A DNA stretch of 64,000 nt from Strigamia acuminata (taxonomy: Eukaryota > Arthropoda > Chilopoda > Geophilomorpha > Linotaeniidae): assembly GCA_949358305.1 (NCBI GenBank), contig OX442316.1, positions 12,586,001 to 12,650,000 on the forward strand, written 5' to 3'. This document shows, one piece after another, positions 57,901 through 64,000 of this stretch; position 1 is the stretch's first letter, and every line of letters begins with the position of its first letter. The notes beneath the pieces are model-generated. The model was not told the origin of the DNA, did not search any database, and saw only the letters and a program-made list of their open reading frames with translations. Made by a program: the position numbers and the translations under genes.

Positions 57901-59584
57901 TGTTCAATAAATCAAATCAAAAACATCGCGACGAGTCAACTGCTTTCACCCGAAGTAACAATGCAGAGTGTAATGGTCTGGGTACAAGAGGATCCGATTA
58001 ACCGCAAGCCGCACTTGCAGTCACTGTGGACAGAAATTGCTTTACCAACACCAACAGTAGCGACCATCTTGGACAAGGAATTATTCTTAAAATCACCGGA
58101 TTTTGTAGCCACGATGAATAACATCATCTCGCTGCAAAGCGAGAAATCAACGGAAGAAGCGACCAAGACCCCGCCGTTGCCACCGAGGCGCAAATCGAGC
58201 AGAATTTCACCCGCGCCTCCAACAACTCCTCTTTTCCCCAAACCGAGCAATTCATTCTTCAGTTCTTCTCCCGAGGACGAGGATTCGGCACCGGAACCGC
58301 CGCGCAGATCAGCGAGTGCCGAGAACCAGCTTTTGATCTTCGCAGTCACCAGGCACAAAAGCATCGCTCTTCAAAAGTACAACCTGCAAACCAAAACGTG
58401 GTCGCAGAGTGAGGATTTCCCACTTCCAAAACAATACGCGATTCCGCCAGTCATCACGGCCCTGGACGATCGAATCTACATACTCGGCGGTGGCCTCAGC
58501 TCGATAGATTTCGACTCTTCCGTCTACATTACCTCCGTATTTGAATACGCGCGGCGGCAAGTGTGTAACATGCTTCTTCCACGTGTACATTTTGGAGTGA
58601 CGGCTCTCAACGGACTTCTCTATGTTATCGGCGGCCGTAACAGGACCGGTTGGCTCAGAGACGTGGAGCGATTTAATCCGGAACAGAACGTGTGGCATCA
58701 AATGGCGCCACTGAGCGAACCAAAAAGCGCTCTGGCTGTAGCTGCGGCACAAGGTCGCATTTATGTCATCGGAGGCTTAAAGGGAACTAAGCTGTTCTCG
58801 ACCACGACTGAAGCGTACGACCCGATTGTGGACCAGTGGAGTCAAGTGGAACCGTTGTCTTTGGGGAGATACAGAGCTGGGATTGCTGCTCTGAATAACA
58901 ATATTTATGTGTTGGGAGGCGCGATGGAGTTGCCGCAAATATTTCAAAACTTCTTGATGTACGACGTTGAGGAAAATGTGTGGAAAAATCTCGAGAGCCC
59001 TGACACTTTCAAAGATGACCAGCCATGCATGATGACATGGAACAACAAACTGTGGATAATAAGCAGAAAAAATTATTCTTTGTGTACTTACAATCCCACG
59101 ACTTATTCGTGGGATCAATTGGATACTAGCCCTGCTACAAAGCACTGGCAATATATTAAAACAATACTTTTGGTTTCACTGTAAAATAAAATAGTTTTAA
59201 TAAACATTTTAAATGTTTGCTTTCAATTGTTTGCTGTTATGGTATTACAGGTGCATGTATCCTTCGCATTGTGCGATTAATTGGTTCCGAGAATCACAAA
59301 TACATTAAAAAATGAATTAAGAAAGTACAGTAATGCATTTGTTTATTTTTAGCTTCAATTAGGTAATTCAATCGGACAATTTGTGTTAATCGCGTATAAT
59401 GAGGGACGTCTGTGCCGTTTGGTATATTTCTACTTAAAACGGTCATGACCCCAAAGGTTTGCATTTGCATTTAATTTAGTTTACCTGCTCCTGAATCGCT
59501 AGCAGCTTTTCCGGCTATGTTTTCCAGTCGTGTGGTCACTGATTCAAGTCTGGTTGCTATCTGTGATAATTCTGAAGCAGACAT
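54926..59584 (-). CDS. CAP1: Adenylyl cyclase-associated protein (CAP)
   Basis: Actin-monomer recycling factor that works with cofilin in the cytoplasm. The first coding exon, 59485-59584, encodes [20 protein letters not shown], the oligomerisation coiled coil. A 2.6-kb intron then separates it from [25 protein letters not shown]-type helices ([20 protein letters not shown]), [40 protein letters not shown] and [20 protein letters not shown], i.e. the helical folded domain. Then follow the poly-proline block, a WH2 segment ([18 protein letters not shown]), [15 protein letters not shown], and the C-terminal beta-helix CARP domain: [60 protein letters not shown] and [18 protein letters not shown]. 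It ends [14 protein letters not shown] with stop at 54926. Length and order match animal CAP. A BTB-kelch gene lies inside the first intron on the opposite strand. Confidence 0.94.
57403..59184 (+). CDS. BTB-BACK-kelch protein (KLHL family), intronless coding region nested in CAP intron 1
   Basis: 593 residues in one uninterrupted coding exon. The BTB domain (about residues 25-125) has [40 protein letters not shown] and [20 protein letters not shown]; a BACK domain follows to about residue 250. A Pro/Ser-rich linker contains [10 protein letters not shown] and acidic DSAPEPPRR. About five to six kelch blades follow, with typical double-Gly motifs ([40 protein letters not shown]). Such proteins are usually Cullin-3 ubiquitin-ligase adaptors. 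A 5' untranslated exon appears at about 57260-57319, ending in a GTACGT donor, with the acceptor just before 57378 (TTTATAG). It lies entirely inside the first CAP intron on the other strand. Which KLHL subgroup it belongs to is not determined. Confidence 0.92.
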   Translation: MDLKSIEENHRNQLIDSLADLRRNENLCDVKLSCGSTLFPVHSCILAATSPYFKSLFETQHEDYMETIIVPTDSRTMNVFLDYMYTGKFAIETSTLESCLIAAHLFQLTEIYKYCFARVDEIINFQNLPKMWKAAEKCNDKELQNLVTKFSVQNIQSLIETKNIGKCSINQIKNIATSQLLSPEVTMQSVMVWVQEDPINRKPHLQSLWTEIALPTPTVATILDKELFLKSPDFVATMNNIISLQSEKSTEEATKTPPLPPRRKSSRISPAPPTTPLFPKPSNSFFSSSPEDEDSAPEPPRRSASAENQLLIFAVTRHKSIALQKYNLQTKTWSQSEDFPLPKQYAIPPVITALDDRIYILGGGLSSIDFDSSVYITSVFEYARRQVCNMLLPRVHFGVTALNGLLYVIGGRNRTGWLRDVERFNPEQNVWHQMAPLSEPKSALAVAAAQGRIYVIGGLKGTKLFSTTTEAYDPIVDQWSQVEPLSLGRYRAGIAALNNNIYVLGGAMELPQIFQNFLMYDVEENVWKNLESPDTFKDDQPCMMTWNNKLWIISRKNYSLCTYNPTTYSWDQLDTSPATKHWQYIKTILLVSL

Positions 59585-60461
59585 GATGTTATTGGATTTT
59601 TACCTTGACATTGAATAAAAATGGCAATTCATTAATTTTTTTTTGGGTTTTGAAATATTTCATTTTTTAATTTGTTTTGTTTTAAATTCTTCACATTTTG
59701 AATACAAAGCAAACGGGAGCTTCTTTTCCTGTTTTTGTTTTCATTTCAAATCAATGAAAATTATAAATTCAAGGTTATAAATTGTTCTTTGTCAATAAAT
59801 TTCGATTTGCACATATATTTACCAATTGGTTTGTGTGTTTTCTCGTTAAACTTGGAAGATAAAACGATCGTAGATGGAAATTTAGTGTTATAGATTTCGA
59901 ATGAGGCGTCGCTCATGAGTCATCTTTGTGCATACAGATCACGACTATCGCCAGATAAGGATGTTTAGCGTAATTTGGAGCAAAACTTATTTTAATAATT
60001 TGCGGATTGCGTGATAACGATTTTAAACAGGAAAAAAAACTGCATTTGGATGTAATGTGTCGACTCGTTTTGCTTTGTGCTCAATTAAAAACACATTTAC
60101 CGTATAAAATTACCTGTATAAAGTTACTTCCAAACCCCGGCGTCGTCGGTGTTACCGGAAAAAAGAGGAACCGGAACGGAAACGGATTAACGTCATTTGT
60201 CAAATCACATCAAGAAGCAGGTTTTATCTAAGCCCGCTTTTTAAAAAACATTAAAATAAAATTGATAATTTCTGAATATTTTTTCTTTTTAATTACAAAA
60301 TTCTTTAAAAACAAATCAAAATACAATACAACATATATTTAACAGAAGATTATAACTTAACACCAGATGGCGCACGACTGCTCAAGCACGCGGTCCCGAC
60401 GACCCACTCAGCCTGTATCATGAATGATGAAATATAAATATTTTCCATAAAATTGATAAAA
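59585..60461. other. Intergenic between CAP and the FASTK-domain gene
   Basis: Head-to-head interval of about 0.9 kb with no coding similarity. A short purine-rich block with ACCGGAA/GGAACCGG repeats (about 60155-60185) resembles ETS-type binding sites. The CAP side should contain its promoter and 5' UTR. Confidence 0.5.
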
Positions 60462-63400
60462 ATGTTTACCGGTAATTTCAGGGCGAAAAATATGCTAAAT
60501 TTACGGAGACAATATTTGCAGCTAAACATGTGCGCCCGCGCTTCCGCATCCATGCAGACACAGAAAACTTACGACGATCCTTTTCGGTTGATGGAACCAT
60601 TCAATAACAGAAAAAGAAAAATATATTTTTCCACCGGACTGTCCGTCAAAAACATACCAACAACCAACTACCTCAACGATGCAATATTTGCGTGCGAAAC
60701 CGTGAACGATCTGTTAGAAATCGTGGACAATCACTTGTGTAGTTTCCAAACTGACAATCTAGTGAAATGTGTGCAAACATTTGAGAAAATAATGTACAAA
60801 ACCGTCTGCGACACTTATCCATGGGCAAGTCCCGACTCAAGGACCGCTCTGTGCGTTCAAACATCCATATCCAACGAGTGCCAACGTTTATTTTCGCAAC
60901 TGGTTGACACGAACGTGATGCGACGTCTATTCGAGCAAATAATCAAAAATAATCAAAAGTTTTCCAACCACGAACTTGTCAGTGTGGCTTGCGCCTTAGT
61001 TCGACTGCACGTGCCGAATTCCAGCGCCGTTTTAACGGCCGTGTGCAGCCAGTGCATCGCTCGCCATTCCACATTCGACTTGGACGATTTGTACCACTTC
61101 TCGCAGCTTGCCAACCACCTGGGCAGATCCGGCTTCTTCTTGATGGGATTAATAGTGAAGAAATTCTCCGAGGAAATCTACAATTTGCCCGCCAATCCGG
61201 AAAATTACAACAAAATCGGAAAGTTATTAGGAAACGTCAATTATTTCTGCTCGGCCGACATGATACGAGAAATCGTATCAATTTATTCCAACGGTGGCAA
61301 ATTGCGGTTCACCGAGGCCGAATTGGAGCGCGTAGACGTGAAAAACTCGGTCAAGATATTGGAATCTCTTTCACGATTCGGACGGATCACGGTTCTCCAA
61401 TATAACGGGAAATTCACGGCGCCATTGATTTGGCATTTGGAGAAATGCGTGGACAAGTTATCGCTTTTCGACCTTTCACGCGTTAAATTGCACGTGGCTT
61501 TGGCCAGACAGAGAATTAACGGATTGACCAAAGCGATCGAAACGAGAGCCGAAAGCTTGATGCAATCTCAAATTATCAAACCGGTCGATATAGTTTCGCT
61601 GTTGATCATTTTTGTCGACGCTGGCAGAGAAATGACGCAGAAACTGGAGGATTTAGTGTGCGAAAATGTGCATAAATTCGATTCGTTGACTCTGAGTTCG
61701 TTGTCGCGGCAGAGACTTCTAATGCAGGCCGAAAACCCGCGTGTTATCACGGCTTACAGTGGCCAAGTGCTGCGCTGTCTTCCGGATTTAGAGAACTCTC
61801 TCACGTGTTTCAAACTGGTTGTGAATGCTTTTTGCAAGCTCAAGACTTATCCGGCCGAATTGGATCAAATTCTTTCCGTCTATTGTCTGCGTAAACTCGA
61901 GGAATTCATTCCAGTTTATTGCAGACAAGTGTTTAGTATTTATTTACTGCGACAAAGCTTGAATTCTGGTTACATTTCGCCCATTTTGTTGGACACGTTG
62001 ACGACTCAATTGCCGGCTTTCTCGACCGACGGTTTACTAGACGTGAGAAATGGAATTGAGAAATCAAAACGATTGATTCGATTCCCGAATAGGATTATTA
62101 AGAGTGTCCGACGGTCCATTCTCGACAAATTAAGCACTGCGTCGGACGTGGACGATTTGGGTTTCATCTTGAGCAAATTTACTCTGCCCACGTTGTTGAA
62201 TTATTGTCCCGAAATTAGCGCTTGTGTTGCCGACAAATACACGCAATTTATACCGCAGATAAATGTGTCTAACTTGCACTTAACTAGCAATAATATTCGA
62301 GAATTTAAAATTTACATACCGGAATTGCTGCAGAAATTGGTGGATTTGTGCATCGCGGAGAAAGATTTCATTCGTGTCAAGACGTTTCTCAATGTGTTGA
62401 GAACTTTAGCGTGTTTCCATTACGTGCCCAATGAAATGGAGACGCTAGAGAATATTTTCGTCAGTTATTTGTCTCACCCGGACGTGAATCGCGTGAACAT
62501 GTACGATTATGTGTCTGGACTATTGAGTATGTCGATGTTAGGCTGTTACCCGGAACCGTTGCTGGTCAAAGTGTTCTCGTTAGGTTTTCTACGGAAATTT
62601 GACGAATTCTGCGCAGGTGACGAATTATTGCTTCGTGTTTTAGTTAATTATTCATTCTTTTTTTTTAAATTATTAGATACGAATAATCCAACCAAACAAC
62701 AAAAAGCGTTAGCCAGTTTAAACAGAAATGTAATGTTGCGTCTGCCGCATTTAAATGTTCCCTGGTTTAATAAAGACTTCTGGAGACATTCGTACCTAAG
62801 TATTAAGTTGAATATTAGTGTTTAAAGGGTTAATTTTATGGGGTGGATTGATCGATATAGCTAAACACGGCGGCCAATCGGTTGAGAAATGGAAAAATGA
62901 GGTGCACGAGCAACTGATGGACATTTTTGGGGACGATAGTTCGATAGGAGTCAACGTGTATTCCGACTATTATCACTTCATTGGTAAGCGGGAGGTTAAA
63001 AATTTAATTGATTTAATTAATTTAATTAATTAAATTTAATGTTTTAACTCGTAGATTTTGAAATTTATCTTGACGATAAAAACAACGCGACGTCGAAACA
63101 TTTGAATGACTGGACAACTAAGTATTTGACTTAAATTCTCAATACGAAACACGTGACTTAGATTTTGACAATTTTTCCAGGGTTGCGATTATCATCTTAA
63201 ACCCTTCAAGTTTTTGCTCAAATACACGTCATCTATTCAACAGCGTAGTAACTAAAATCGATGAATTAGAAATACTGGAATATAAAGTTGTACTTGTAAG
63301 AATTCAGTTAGAATTAGCTAAGAAAGACCGAAAATATATAATAAAATGTTATTATCTTTTCTTTTCTAGTTACCGTATTACGATTTAGACTCGATGCATT

Positions 63401-63468
63401 TAAGCGAAAAATCAAGTTTGATGTCTTATTTGAAGCAGAAAATATTCGGAGAAAAAACGTTTTTGTAG
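60462..63468 (+). CDS. FASTK-domain mitochondrial RNA-binding protein with RAP domain
   Basis: FASTKD-type protein that acts in mitochondrial RNA processing, stability or ribosome assembly. The ATG at 60462 gives an N-terminus rich in Arg and Lys without acidic residues (MFTGNFRAKNMLNLRRQYLQ), a typical mitochondrial presequence. A long helical-repeat part follows, then a FAST_2-like segment ending LNRNVMLRLPHLNVPWFNKD. The long frame stops at 62823, but an intron at 62800-62860 (AA/GTATTA ... GATATAG) joins it to HGGQSVEKWKNEVHEQLMDI. Three more exons encode the RAP domain: FEIYLDDKNN, VAIIILNPSSFCSNTRHLFN, ILEYKVVLLPYYDLDS and SYLKQKIFGEKTFL, stop TAG at 63466. A 60-bp in-frame stretch at 62617-62676 also looks like an intron (CAG/GTGACG ... 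TTATTAG) and would remove a Phe run. About 900 residues. The exact FASTKD subtype is not resolved. Confidence 0.85.
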
Positions 63469-63504
63469 TTCTTGTTGAGAATGTTTTTAATGACACAAAT
63501 GATT

Positions 63505-64000
63505 CTATAAAGACAAATGAATTCTTTCAGTTTCTCTTTGCTTATACAATTCCTCAACCCATTCCTTAATCATCGGGGTTTGAAATTTACCTAAAACAGA
63601 AAATTATCTTAAAATTCGCCCGCATCACAATTTTAGAAAAAAAAATTGTAAAAATACCGAAAGTACTATCGAAAAACTCCTGTAAATTCTTACTACCCGA
63701 CTTCTCGTATTCAAATGCTTGTAATATCATATCAAAACGATCTAAATCCTTCACAACAACTGCTTCTGGACTACTTTTAAATTCATACTCCTGAAATAAA
63801 CAAAACATTTCAGAAAAATTAAAAAAATTAAAAAAATTAAAAAAAAAATAATTTCTATTTCAAACCTCCCACAAATTATAGAATTCTTGACCTAGTGTAT
63901 CACCGACTAGATTCTTAATTTGTATCATCGCTGCCTTTTCCTTTTCGTGTTTTTCTTCTTGTGATATTCCGCACGACGGTGTAATGTCACCGACGATGCT
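63505..64000 (-). CDS. HDDC2: HD domain-containing protein 2 (HDDC2), 3' part, runs off the window
   Basis: HDDC2 is a metal-dependent HD-superfamily 5'-deoxynucleotidase related to bacterial YfbR. Reading leftward from the right edge, exons encode SIVGDITPSCGISQEEKHEK, AAMIQIKNLVGDTLGQEFYN, LWEEYEFKSSPEAVVVKDLD, RFDMILQAFEYEKSGSKNLQ, EFFDSTFGKFQTPMIKEWVE and ELYKQRETERIHLSL, stop TAG at 63505. The GDI(T/A)P and EY(E)..SPEA..VKDLD patterns are diagnostic; the Asp in VKDLD is a metal ligand. The HD motif itself and the start lie outside the window. It converges on the FASTK-domain gene with only 36 bp between stops. Confidence 0.88.

Overview
The window is nuclear DNA from an AT-rich animal genome. 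The genes are split by GT-AG introns, many only 50-80 bp long, and dense gene clusters alternate with repeat-rich stretches. A two-homeodomain Defective-proventriculus (dve/compass-class) gene, motile-cilium genes (DNALI1, ERICH3-like), LRAT-domain genes and a 3CxxC zinc-finger gene point to an invertebrate bilaterian, probably a protostome. The sequence alone does not fix the phylum.

Layout. 1-7019: no recognisable exon; CpG-rich and low-complexity DNA, probably intron or regulatory DNA of dve. 7020-8393: 3' coding exon of dve with both atypical homeodomains, then a long AT-rich 3' flank. 10614-11780: the 3' part of a second, divergent dve-like gene with only one homeodomain visible. 11.8-26 kb: mostly repeat DNA. 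It holds a 51-bp minisatellite that reverses orientation (15.1-16.0 kb), a TA-flanked transposon with about 300-bp inverted ends and a second inverted repeat inside it (16.9-18.1 kb), one immunoglobulin-domain exon, a 2-kb array of 53-bp repeats, and exons of a single-pass membrane protein that may be decaying. 26.1-33.3 kb: a 3.7-kb segment with the head-to-head pair NMD3/TRMT11 is tandemly duplicated. NMD3 survives only in the left copy and TRMT11 only in the right copy. 34.8-37.6 kb: EMC2 and DNALI1, head to head. 38.1 kb: a 3CxxC zinc-finger protein with an acidic repeat tail. 39.3-49.7 kb: five LRAT-domain loci (one frameshifted) around an ApoD-like lipocalin, with two short MITEs nearby. 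50.2-54.4 kb: an ERICH3-like N-terminus apparently joined to a C-terminal leucine-rich-repeat block. 54.9-59.6 kb: CAP (cyclase-associated protein) on the minus strand, with an intronless BTB-kelch gene inside its first intron on the plus strand. 60.5-63.5 kb: a FASTK/RAP-domain mitochondrial RNA protein. 63.5-64.0 kb: the 3' end of HDDC2, running off the right edge.

Most conserved genes here are housekeeping genes: ribosome export (NMD3), tRNA methylation (TRMT11), membrane insertion (EMC2), actin turnover (CAP), mitochondrial RNA (FASTKD) and nucleotide clean-up (HDDC2). Two genes are ciliary. The lineage-specific parts are the LRAT/lipocalin cluster, the dve tandem paralog, the NMD3/TRMT11 duplication with reciprocal loss, and the ERICH3-LRR fusion. 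All gene models were assembled by eye from splice sites and family similarity, so exon ends are predictions.
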